Positions 37,879 through 45,339 of a DNA stretch of 64,000 nucleotides are shown piece after piece. Source of the stretch: Methylacidimicrobium sp. B4 (GTDB taxonomy: Bacteria; Verrucomicrobiota; Verrucomicrobiia; Methylacidiphilales; Methylacidiphilaceae); assembly GCF_017310545.1 (NCBI RefSeq), contig NZ_CP066203.1, forward strand, positions 1,488,001 through 1,552,000. Direction: 5' to 3'. The number at the start of each line of letters is the position of its first letter. Within the stretch, counting starts at the first letter, position 1. The position numbers and the translations under genes were made by a program. The notes beneath the pieces are model-generated. The model was given only the letters and a program-made list of their open reading frames with translations, was not told the origin of the DNA and ran no database searches.

Positions 37879-40544
37879 AGGTGAAACGACTTCTGGCTTT
37901 TCCTCTTCTCGGTGCGATTCTTTCGAGCTCTCTTCTCCATGCCCAAAGCGCTCACTGGAGTCCTCCCGAGAGCAGGGCGGCTCTCGATTCGTCCTGCCGG
38001 TTGGAGCTTTTCATCGAGGGCGGGGTTCCTCCGACCGATCCCGAGCTTCCGGTGGTCCCCTATCTGGAGGTGAGCGCACCGAAGAGAGAGCGTTCCATCG
38101 GGCTGGAGCAGGGCAAAGAGTCCTCCGTCGCCTATGCTTACACCGTGCACCCGCTTCGCGCCGGTCCTTATACGGTCCCTGCGTTTCCCCTGGTGACCGA
38201 TCGAGGCGTCGTTTCCGTCCCGCCCCTGACGTTCTGGGTTGGCGAACCATCCCTGGCTCCTTCCTTTGCCTCGTCGGCGGAGGCGTCGCTCACCCTGTTT
38301 CGAAACGAGGTCTGGCAGGGAGAGCCGTTTCCCGTCGAGTATCGCCTGCTCGCCCATGCGGGTGCCTTTCTTGAGATCACAGGGCAGCCGGAGTGGACGC
38401 CCCCCGATCTTCTCGTCGACCGCTGGAGCCGCCCCGAAAGGGTGAGCGGCGAATCACGCGGGGCTTTCTTCAGCGGCCTGCGCTATTCGGCGCTCGCAAT
38501 CGCCCTTAGTCCCGGGAAGATCTCCCTTCCCCCCGTCAGCCAACCTGTGACCATGGAAGCGGGAAAGTTCGGCCAAGGGCTTTTTTCCCAAGCGATCATT
38601 CGGCCACTCATTCTTCGCTCCGCTCCCTTCTCCCTCCAGGTCAAGCCGTTGCCCTCGCCGCCCGGCGAAGGGTTTAGTCAGGCTGTGGGAACCTTTCGGT
38701 TAACCAGCCAGATTTCTCCCTCTGACGTCCAGGTCGGGGAGCCGGCCACCTGGATGCTTCGCATCGAGGGCATGGGCAACTGGACATCCCCTTGGAAGCT
38801 CACACCCCCGGTGGTTCCCTCCGGGCTGCGCGTGATCGAGCCGGCTCCACGGCGTCAAAATGATCCCGATTCCCTCTTCTGCGCCTCCCTGGTCATGGAG
38901 CGGATCCTGGTGGCCGATCGTCCCGGCCGGTATGCGATCCTTCCCTATCGGTTTACCTACTTCGACCCCCTCGCGGGTATCTACCGGACCGCTCTGGCAC
39001 CATCCGCCGTCCTGACGGTCACTCCCGGTTCCTCGGCCTCAGCAGGCTATCCGCCGGACCGGTCGTCTCTGAGCCGAGAAGAGATCCCCAAGGCCGAAGA
39101 GCCCGGAAAAAATCGGCGGCCGAGAGCGCCCCTTTCGGGGTTTGCGCGCGGCCTCGCTCCGATGGAGAACGGCTGGCTTCTTGGCGAAGCGGGCGGACTC
39201 GGAGCGGTGATCCTTGCTCTTTGGCTCTCCCTGGCGCGGCGGCACGCCCGCCTCGCCGATCCCCTGCAACGCCGCCGCGCCGGGCTGCGTCGCCTTCGGC
39301 GGATCCATCGGGAGATGGGTCGAGCGGTCGCGCCGGCGGAACGGCAGAAACAACTCTTTCGCTGGCAATCGGCGATTCGGGATGCCTGGCTCGTCGTTCC
39401 CGCCGCCCCGGAGCTGGCAGAGCTCCAAGCGGCTCTGGAGCGGGCCCAGGTCGATCCTGTCATTCGCACAGCTTGGATGAGGCTCTGGCAGGAAGCGGAG
39501 GTTCATCTTTACGCGAGAGAGGCGAGTCTCCCTCCGGATTGGATCGAGCGATCCCAAGAGCGGGTTCGAGAACTCCGCATTCCTCGATCATCCTGGAAGA
39601 CGACTTTTGCCCTACGTCACCTGTTCCCTCTCTTGACGATCTCGGGCCTCTTTCTTTTCTCGGCTTGGGGGACCAGCGGCGCGGCTCCTGAGGGTTCCGG
39701 GCGATGGGCGCATTCTGGAGGGCTTCAGGACCTCAGCCTACAAAACCGCCCGACCGACTGGATTGCCCGGAGCAACGCTGGCGCCGTGCTCGCCGGGGAG
39801 GGACGCTGGGCGGAAGCCCTCGCCCAATGGTCGGCCGCCTTTCTGCTAGCGCCCCGGGATTCCGCCGTCCGTTGGAACTTTTCCCTGGCGCTCTCCCGCT
39901 GCCCCGGGGTCGACGAGAGGCTCTCGGCCTTGGCGAACGGACCTCTCTGGATTCGCTGGATCAGCATCGGATCTCCCGCGGAATGGCAGATCCTTCTTGC
40001 GGCCGCTCTTGCGGCTCTCTTCCTGGGCGGGGTCTTGCTGCTCCTGGCGCGCTACGGCTTGATCCCACCGGCGCTTCCGCTCCAGAGGGCTTTGCTCGCC
40101 TGCGGTTTGGCCCTGTCCGGGATGGCGGCAATCGCCGTGGCCCTCTACGGACCGATGGCCGATCCTTGCGCCGGCCTCGTGACCGAAGAGGCACCTCTTC
40201 GTTCTGTGCCGACGGAAGCCCAACCGCAGATCCGGGCGGTGGTCTCTCCCGCGCTTGTCGTGATCGGAAAGCCGTTCCTTCATTGGGTCCAGGTGCGCCT
40301 TGCGAGCAGCCACTCGGGATGGATGCGTGCGGAGGCCGTCGTCCCTTTCTTCCAACCCCCGCTCGAGGCTCCGATCTCTCCTGGGGCAAGGAGTGAAAAG
40401 ACGGTTCTGCGGTCGCCTCCTCCCCCGGTGGAGGCGCTCGAAGGAACGGTGGATCAGAGCTGCTCCAGCAGGCGGCCGATGACCTTTCTGGCATCGAGCG
40501 CCTCCACCGCAAAAGACCGGGCTCCGTCTGCTTCCATGGAGTAG
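37875..40544 (+). CDS. BatD-like protein fused to BatE-like TPR/SH3 region
   Basis: The 889-residue protein has a signal peptide (FPLLGAILSSSLLHAQS), repeated beta-rich modules typical of BatD (CRLELFIEGGVPPTDP, YTVHPLRAGPYTVPAFPLVT, LTSQISPSDVQVGEPATWML), a membrane helix (GGLGAVILALWLSLA), a helical domain, and a second helix near GLFLFSAWGT. TPR-like repeats follow (TDWIARSNAGAVLAGEGRWA, EALAQWSAAFLLAPRD), then two more helices, then an SH3-like stretch (APLRSVPTEAQPQIRAVVSP). The last part matches a BatE arrangement. The start is a GTG at 37875 overlapping the preceding stop. The last 91 bases overlap the convergent glycosyltransferase gene. Confidence 0.8.
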   Translation: MKVKRLLAFPLLGAILSSSLLHAQSAHWSPPESRAALDSSCRLELFIEGGVPPTDPELPVVPYLEVSAPKRERSIGLEQGKESSVAYAYTVHPLRAGPYTVPAFPLVTDRGVVSVPPLTFWVGEPSLAPSFASSAEASLTLFRNEVWQGEPFPVEYRLLAHAGAFLEITGQPEWTPPDLLVDRWSRPERVSGESRGAFFSGLRYSALAIALSPGKISLPPVSQPVTMEAGKFGQGLFSQAIIRPLILRSAPFSLQVKPLPSPPGEGFSQAVGTFRLTSQISPSDVQVGEPATWMLRIEGMGNWTSPWKLTPPVVPSGLRVIEPAPRRQNDPDSLFCASLVMERILVADRPGRYAILPYRFTYFDPLAGIYRTALAPSAVLTVTPGSSASAGYPPDRSSLSREEIPKAEEPGKNRRPRAPLSGFARGLAPMENGWLLGEAGGLGAVILALWLSLARRHARLADPLQRRRAGLRRLRRIHREMGRAVAPAERQKQLFRWQSAIRDAWLVVPAAPELAELQAALERAQVDPVIRTAWMRLWQEAEVHLYAREASLPPDWIERSQERVRELRIPRSSWKTTFALRHLFPLLTISGLFLFSAWGTSGAAPEGSGRWAHSGGLQDLSLQNRPTDWIARSNAGAVLAGEGRWAEALAQWSAAFLLAPRDSAVRWNFSLALSRCPGVDERLSALANGPLWIRWISIGSPAEWQILLAAALAALFLGGVLLLLARYGLIPPALPLQRALLACGLALSGMAAIAVALYGPMADPCAGLVTEEAPLRSVPTEAQPQIRAVVSPALVVIGKPFLHWVQVRLASSHSGWMRAEAVVPFFQPPLEAPISPGARSEKTVLRSPPPPVEALEGTVDQSCSSRRPMTFLASSASTAKDRAPSASME

Positions 40545-41587
40545 TGGGCTTCGGCCGTTTCGATGGCATGAGCCGCCTCGTCGATCGAGGAAAAGGAATG
40601 CAGCCCGCGCGCCGGCAAGAGCAGCGAGCTCCAGCCAGTTTCCTGGAGCACCACCGGTTTGCCCAGAGCAAGGTAGCAGGCGCTCCGATCGCTGAACCAA
40701 CCGCAACCGGAGATCCGATATCCGCCTTTGACGACGGAAAATTCCCCGCGGCTCCCGTTCAGGAAGGTACGGTACTGCTTCCAATCGTTTGCAATCCCTC
40801 GACTTGGCACCAGCTCCCATCCTGCGGCACGGAATCTTTCGGAGACATCCTCCTCCTCCAGGTCGGAGGCGATGCGAAAGGGAACGCCGACCCGCCGGGG
40901 CAGGTCGATGAACCTTTCCCATTCCGGAGCCTTGTTCGTAAAGGTGCATCGGCCCCAGCGGACTTCCGGGTAGGCGCGCCAATGGGTGACCGTAGTCCAG
41001 CTCTCTCCGCCGCCCGGGATCCCCGTCCAGTAGTCGAGAGCCACGGGTGGCAAGGTGGGAAGCCAGCGTACGCCCAGGTCCGGAGCACGGACTCCGGGCG
41101 CATTCATGCAGAGCCCGACGGTCAAAAAGAGGTCGTGACCACCGAGGCCGAGATCGCATCCATACTCTCGCACCCAGATCGATGTGAATGCCGGATCGAG
41201 ATCGAGGTAGATGCGCCGTCTGGGTAGCTCCAAGAGATCGCGCCGGCGACAGACGCCCGATATGTTCAAGATCAGGTCGGCCTCTCGGGCAAAGTCACGC
41301 AGATCGTCCCACTCCGCTTTTTCTCCCTCTCGAAAAAGTGTCGCTTTCCCGCTCCACCCGAAGTCCTGGATCGCCTCTTGCCAACGGATGGCATTGACGG
41401 AATGGCCGGAGGTGGCGGGGTTCCCGTCGGCGTCGACGCAAGCCGAGGCCGGGAGCTCTTCGACGAGCCAAGTGTCCCAGCCGAGGGAGCGGAAGCCGAG
41501 CGCCCATTGGAGAAAGGCCCAGGTTACGCCCGCGGCATTTTGGGGATAGCGGGCAAAAGCCGTCGTGAGGATTGCCTTACCGCTCAA
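40454..41587 (-). CDS. GT-B-like glycosyltransferase family protein
   Basis: A cytoplasmic protein of 377 residues. It begins MSGKAILTTAFARYPQNAAG and has DLILNISGVCRRRDLLELPR, RRIYLDLDPAFTSIWVRE and the C-terminal EFSVVKGGYRISGCGWFSDR with ACYLALGKPVVLQETGWSSL. The last part corresponds to the nucleotide-sugar-binding half of GT-B folds and to a family often labelled glycosyltransferase without known acceptor. No sugar-pathway genes are adjacent. Its stop codon lies 91 bp inside the end of the convergent BatD-like gene. The reading frame is long and free of ambiguity. Confidence 0.75.
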   Translation of the reverse strand: MSGKAILTTAFARYPQNAAGVTWAFLQWALGFRSLGWDTWLVEELPASACVDADGNPATSGHSVNAIRWQEAIQDFGWSGKATLFREGEKAEWDDLRDFAREADLILNISGVCRRRDLLELPRRRIYLDLDPAFTSIWVREYGCDLGLGGHDLFLTVGLCMNAPGVRAPDLGVRWLPTLPPVALDYWTGIPGGGESWTTVTHWRAYPEVRWGRCTFTNKAPEWERFIDLPRRVGVPFRIASDLEEEDVSERFRAAGWELVPSRGIANDWKQYRTFLNGSRGEFSVVKGGYRISGCGWFSDRSACYLALGKPVVLQETGWSSLLLPARGLHSFSSIDEAAHAIETAEAHYSMEADGARSFAVEALDARKVIGRLLEQL

Positions 41588-41673
41588 GCTGCCTCCACGG
41601 CGGTGACTCGCTGCGCAGCCGCGAAAAAAGGCTTTTCGGAGGACCTCTTCTCTCGCTAGAGTTCCCTGATTTC

Positions 41674-42543
41674 ATGCGACGTGTAGGCCTGGGCGGTAAG
41701 CTTTGCATCTGCGCCCTCGCGGTCCTGCTCTCGAGTTGCGTCACTTCCACGACCTATAAGCCGACCACCGTCGTGCGCGTGAGCGTGCACGATCAAGCCC
41801 TCGAAGTGGTCAAGGATGGGACTCCGACACACCGGTTTCCGGTCTCCACCTCTCGATTCGGCCTAGGGGATCAACCGAACAGCTTTCGTACGCCGCTTGG
41901 CCGCTTCGTTGTCCAGAACAAGATTGGCGACGGAGTCCCATTGGGAGGAAAGTTCTATCATCGCCACTATACCGGGGAACGGGTCGACTTGGAACGGGGA
42001 AGCGCGCCTGGCCACGACAGCCTGCTCACTCGAATCCTCTGGCTCCGCGGTCTGGAAGAGCAGAACCGCAATGCCTATGGCCGAGGAATCTACATTCATG
42101 GAACGAATCAGGAGGCGTTGATCGGCCAGCCCGCGAGCTATGGCTGCATTCGCATGCGGAATCGGGATGTCCTTTCCCTTTACGAAAGCGTGCCGGTCGG
42201 CAGCTTGGTCGTGATTCAGCTCGACCCTCTTTCTCCCCCTCCTCGTATTGTGGCCGCATCCTCCGTGGCGCGACCGGCTCTCGCATCCCCCCCGCCGCCT
42301 GCCGCGACCCTGCCGCCGTCGGCCAATCCCTCCTCGGTCCCTCCAAAGGCTCTCCCAGTCCAGGCGAGTCCTTCGCCGCGGCCCGCCGCCACTCGCAGCC
42401 AGCAGCGACGCTCCACTTCCTCTCGGAAGGGGGATCGGCATGCCCTAGCCCACCACCCTGCTCGGAGCCGGGGGCATTCTCACGGCAATCGCTCCGTTCG
42501 AGGGAAGCCTCTGGCCAAGGCAACTACCCGCAAGGATGCCTGA
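41674..42543 (+). CDS. L,D-transpeptidase (YkuD domain) lipoprotein with Pro-rich tail
   Basis: Cell-wall enzyme cross-linking peptidoglycan or attaching proteins to it. The 289-residue protein has a lipobox ending at Cys22 (LAVLLSSC). The YkuD domain has RVSVHDQALEVVKDGTPTHR, FRTPLGRFVVQNKIGDGVPL and the active-site region YIHGTNQEALIGQPASYGCI followed by RM, which supplies the catalytic His and Cys. After residue 190 comes a Pro/Ala-rich then Arg/His-rich tail of about 95 residues. It is divergent from the glycosyltransferase across 86 bp in which I see no clear promoter. Confidence 0.93.
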   Translation: MRRVGLGGKLCICALAVLLSSCVTSTTYKPTTVVRVSVHDQALEVVKDGTPTHRFPVSTSRFGLGDQPNSFRTPLGRFVVQNKIGDGVPLGGKFYHRHYTGERVDLERGSAPGHDSLLTRILWLRGLEEQNRNAYGRGIYIHGTNQEALIGQPASYGCIRMRNRDVLSLYESVPVGSLVVIQLDPLSPPPRIVAASSVARPALASPPPPAATLPPSANPSSVPPKALPVQASPSPRPAATRSQQRRSTSSRKGDRHALAHHPARSRGHSHGNRSVRGKPLAKATTRKDA

Positions 42544-42673
42544 CCGCCGCCCACAAACGCGCTCCCCCGGGCATGGGCGACGCGGAAAGGCTTTCCTCGG
42601 CAGGTTTTTCGTGACAGAGGCGCCCCGCTTTGCGATAAGCGACTCTCTTAGCCTTTTTTGGAGGGCAATCGAC

Positions 42674-42826
42674 ATGTCGCAACACCGGAGTCTTCGCAGA
42701 GGTTCGCAGCTCGCCACCAAGCGAAACGTGCTGAAACGCTTTGAGCGCATCGCCCTTCTGAAGAAACGGGGTCGATGGAAAGAGGGCATGCGCGTTTTCG
42801 GGCTGCCCAAGACCCGTCCGCTCTAA
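42674..42826 (+). CDS. Small basic protein (Verrucomicrobia/Chlamydiae type)
   Basis: A 50-residue, strongly basic protein starting MSQHRSLRRGSQLATKRNVL, with VLKRFERIALLKKRGRWKEG in its middle and ending GLPKTRPL. It matches what I recall of a small protein family restricted to Chlamydiae and Verrucomicrobia that is presumed to bind rRNA. The ATG at 42674 follows GGAGGGC. The interval 42544-42673 upstream holds no gene. This is the best taxonomic marker in the window. The function is not known. Confidence 0.85.
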   Translation: MSQHRSLRRGSQLATKRNVLKRFERIALLKKRGRWKEGMRVFGLPKTRPL

Positions 42827-42838
42827 GCGGGCCCGCAG

Positions 42839-42883
42839 GAGCCGCCCGTTATTTTGATCTTTGGGGCGCTTCGCGGGCGGCTC
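42839..42883. terminator. Ten-base-pair hairpin between convergent genes
   Basis: GAGCCGCCCG at 42839-42848 is a perfect inverted match of CGGGCGGCTC at 42874-42883, with a 25-base loop. It fills the gap between the small basic protein and ChaN-like genes and touches the stop codon of the latter. No T run follows on either strand, so a terminator role is inferred from position alone. Confidence 0.4.
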
Positions 42884-43897
42884 TCAGGGAGCCTCGTTGC
42901 GGGATCGGGAAGCATTCTTGACCGGAAACGCACGGGGAGGAAGCCAGAGATAGTCGGCAAGCGGACGGTCGACGAACGCGAGAGCGGCGTGGGAAAGAGG
43001 GGGAGGGGCCGCTGCTCTTCGAGCGAGCGGGAGACCCGAGGTTCTCGCGCGTTCCGGGGGGGGTGCGAGGAGGAGAATCCGCTGCGGGAGCGACAGGCGG
43101 CGGGCGACATGCTCGGGCAAGCCCAAGCCGAAGCGTAGATGGCCCGCTCCACAGACGACCAGCGCGCGTTCCTTGCGGCCGTGGGTCGTGCGCAGAGCCT
43201 CGACGATGCGCTCCGCCATCCAATCGTCGCGCACTTCCTGCGCCTCGGCGGCCCGGACTTGCCACGATCGCCCCATTCCGCGATGAATGGGAAGGAAAAG
43301 CTGAAGAAGGCGCTGATAGAGCGGATCGAAACGGACCTGATTCAATCCCAGGCGCTCCCGTTCGGCAGGAGGCACCGACCGCCACCCTTGCCGAGCGATC
43401 CGGTGGAAGAGTAGGGGGGGGCCGTCGAGGCCGAGGACCCGAACGCGCTTTTCTCGGGCGCCAAGGCAGAGGCCGCGGTAGTCCTGATAGTTGCTCCACC
43501 GTCTTGGCCAGTCGATCTCCTGAGCGAATTCCTCGAAGGAAAGCGCCCCAGCGAGAAAGCGGGAGAGGACCGGGGAGTCCTTCGCATCAAGCGCCTCCAG
43601 AAAGAGAGAGAGCGGAGCGTTTCCGGCGGCAAGCGAGCGGAGCAGTCGCTCCTCGATCCGGTGGTGGGAGGGGGCGGTGTGCATTTCCCCCAGGTAGATG
43701 ATTCGCGCATTCTGCAGGTCGGAGAGAAGGTCTGCGTCCGAAACGGGCTCCCCGGCCAGAAGATCAATCCATCCTTGGCCGGATGCTTTCCCGGCGTAGC
43801 AGAGAAGGAGCAGGGTGAGTGCCGCGAGCGTCTCTCGAAGCGAAAGCAACCGGTGGATCCTCCTATCCTTCCGAGGGAAGGGCGCGCTCTGGGTCAC
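42884..43897 (-). CDS. ChaN-like haem-binding lipoprotein-family protein
   Basis: A 337-residue product with a signal-like helix (LLSLRETLAALTLLLLCYAG) and the ChaN/Tiki-type domain: ARIIYLGEMHTAPSHHRIEE with the conserved GEMH, LSLFLEALDAKDSPVLSRFL, NYQDYRGLCLGAREKRVRVL and LVVCGAGHLRFGLGLPEHVA. ChaN of Campylobacter binds haem at the surface. The related Tiki/TraB fold includes proteases, so function is open. The GTG at 43897 overlaps the upstream gene by four bases. Codons before it belong to that gene. Confidence 0.85.
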   Translation of the reverse strand: MTQSAPFPRKDRRIHRLLSLRETLAALTLLLLCYAGKASGQGWIDLLAGEPVSDADLLSDLQNARIIYLGEMHTAPSHHRIEERLLRSLAAGNAPLSLFLEALDAKDSPVLSRFLAGALSFEEFAQEIDWPRRWSNYQDYRGLCLGAREKRVRVLGLDGPPLLFHRIARQGWRSVPPAERERLGLNQVRFDPLYQRLLQLFLPIHRGMGRSWQVRAAEAQEVRDDWMAERIVEALRTTHGRKERALVVCGAGHLRFGLGLPEHVARRLSLPQRILLLAPPPERARTSGLPLARRAAAPPPLSHAALAFVDRPLADYLWLPPRAFPVKNASRSRNEAP

Positions 43898-45042
43898 GCG
43901 GTCGCGCGCGGCGGCTCCTCCGGTGCAGAAAGCCGCAGGGTCCGGATCGCAGCGATCCGCTCCGTGGTCCGAAAAGGGTCCCCGAGCCGACAGACGAAAC
44001 GCTCGACGTCGTCGAGGAGGCTGTCGGAAAACGAGTGCCACTCCCACTTCAGCAAAAGGACCAGAAGGCGGCGGATTCCAAAAAGAGCCAGAGAGTCTCC
44101 CGAGAGTCCGGATTGCGCAGCGCTCAGACCTTCGGAAAGGGCGCCCATCCGAAACAGGGCCAATAGGATCAAGTAGGCGACGGCGCCGTAGCCCCGCTGG
44201 CCCTGGAGCCGCTCGCAGAGGGCCGTCCGGAGGCGCGTCTGCTCCTCCTCGGAGGGAAGACGCGAAAACAGTCGGAGCAGGGCCTCCACGTTCGGAGAGG
44301 AAACCTGCCGTTGGGCGCAGCCCGCGGCCTGGCTTGGCTCCCAAACCAAGCCGTCGGCCCCATTCTCCTGGGGTGCCGAAAGGCTGCCGAGCTGCGCTGG
44401 ACCGCGAGAGCGAAGCTCCACGAGCTCGAATTGGAGCACCGAGGTCGCATTTTTCTCCATGGGGTCGGAAATCTGAAAGCCGGGCTCCTGCGGTAGCTCG
44501 ATGTCACTCAGGATCGCCTTAAGCGGGCGGAGAACCAAGTGGATCGGCACGTGGAACTTGCCTTCGCCTCGGAGAGAGAACGCGACCCAGAAATCCGTCG
44601 TTCCGGCCGGCGGCGCTCCGCGCAAGCCCATTTCCAAGGAGAGATCGAGCGCTCCTTGCGGCGGAACCTCGACATCCCGATTCGGTGGCGCATGGGAGGA
44701 GAGAATCGAACGGTAGCAGAGATCGGCGCCGACGCGCGACGAGACGAGGCGGACGTCGAGCAGGTGAAACGGCTTTCGGGTGTGGTTGAGAAGAGAGCCT
44801 CCCGCGCACAAATAGGACATTTCACTCATGCGGGCAGAGAGGTCGACCCACCAGCAGCGATCCCTTTTCCATTCCACCTCTACGCCGGGACGACCCGTGA
44901 AGGGATAGAGCCGGTGGACCCAATCGAGCGCGGAATCCGCAGCTACGCCCAGCGATTCCGGGGAAATCCACTTATCCAGCCAGGCGAAGGCTTCCGATTT
45001 TGCGGGCTTGTCCTCCGGCGGTGCTGCTTGGGGATCTGCCAC
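43894..45042 (-). CDS. Protein of unknown function, coupled to ChaN-like gene
   Basis: A GTG at 45042 gives 382 residues; the open frame continues to 45279 but looks non-coding. No signal peptide is evident. The first 200 residues read as beta-rich: LDWVHRLYPFTGRPGVEVEW, LCAGGSLLNHTRKPFHLLDV, FWVAFSLRGEGKFHVPIHLV. The last part is alpha-helical (RLPSEEEQTRLRTALCERLQ, AYLILLALFRMGALSEG). I recognise no domain. It is co-transcribed with the ChaN-like gene by a GTGA overlap. Confidence 0.65.
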   Translation of the reverse strand: MADPQAAPPEDKPAKSEAFAWLDKWISPESLGVAADSALDWVHRLYPFTGRPGVEVEWKRDRCWWVDLSARMSEMSYLCAGGSLLNHTRKPFHLLDVRLVSSRVGADLCYRSILSSHAPPNRDVEVPPQGALDLSLEMGLRGAPPAGTTDFWVAFSLRGEGKFHVPIHLVLRPLKAILSDIELPQEPGFQISDPMEKNATSVLQFELVELRSRGPAQLGSLSAPQENGADGLVWEPSQAAGCAQRQVSSPNVEALLRLFSRLPSEEEQTRLRTALCERLQGQRGYGAVAYLILLALFRMGALSEGLSAAQSGLSGDSLALFGIRRLLVLLLKWEWHSFSDSLLDDVERFVCRLGDPFRTTERIAAIRTLRLSAPEEPPRATA

Positions 45043-45266
45043 GAAACCCAATTCTAGCCGATTCCTGACCGACTGTCGAGCGGCGCATCGACCCAAGCCC
45101 CGAAAGGGGTTGCCGGCGGCTGCCTTGCCCTTGATGCGCGAGCCGTTGGGCTCGGGATTGTTGCGAAGCTCGCTGGGAAAAGCAAAAGCCAGACCACGCG
45201 ACACCGGAAGGCCGTTGGACCCTGCGCGGGAGAAAGCTTGCCAGGCATGCCGGCCAGATATCGCGG

Positions 45267-45295
45267 TTGTTGCTGACAACGGCTTCGCCTATCAT
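45267..45295 (+). promoter_or_regulatory. Promoter candidate for RND efflux operon
   Basis: TTGTTG at 45267-45272 and TATCAT at 45290-45295 with a 17-base spacer lie 45 bases ahead of the RND permease start. The whole 45043-45339 interval holds no gene I can support; no inverted repeat typical of a TetR operator was found by eye. Confidence 0.3.
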
Positions 45296-45339
45296 CTCTT
45301 GACGGGAAGAGCCTTCGCAAGGCAACAAGGGAGTCGGAA

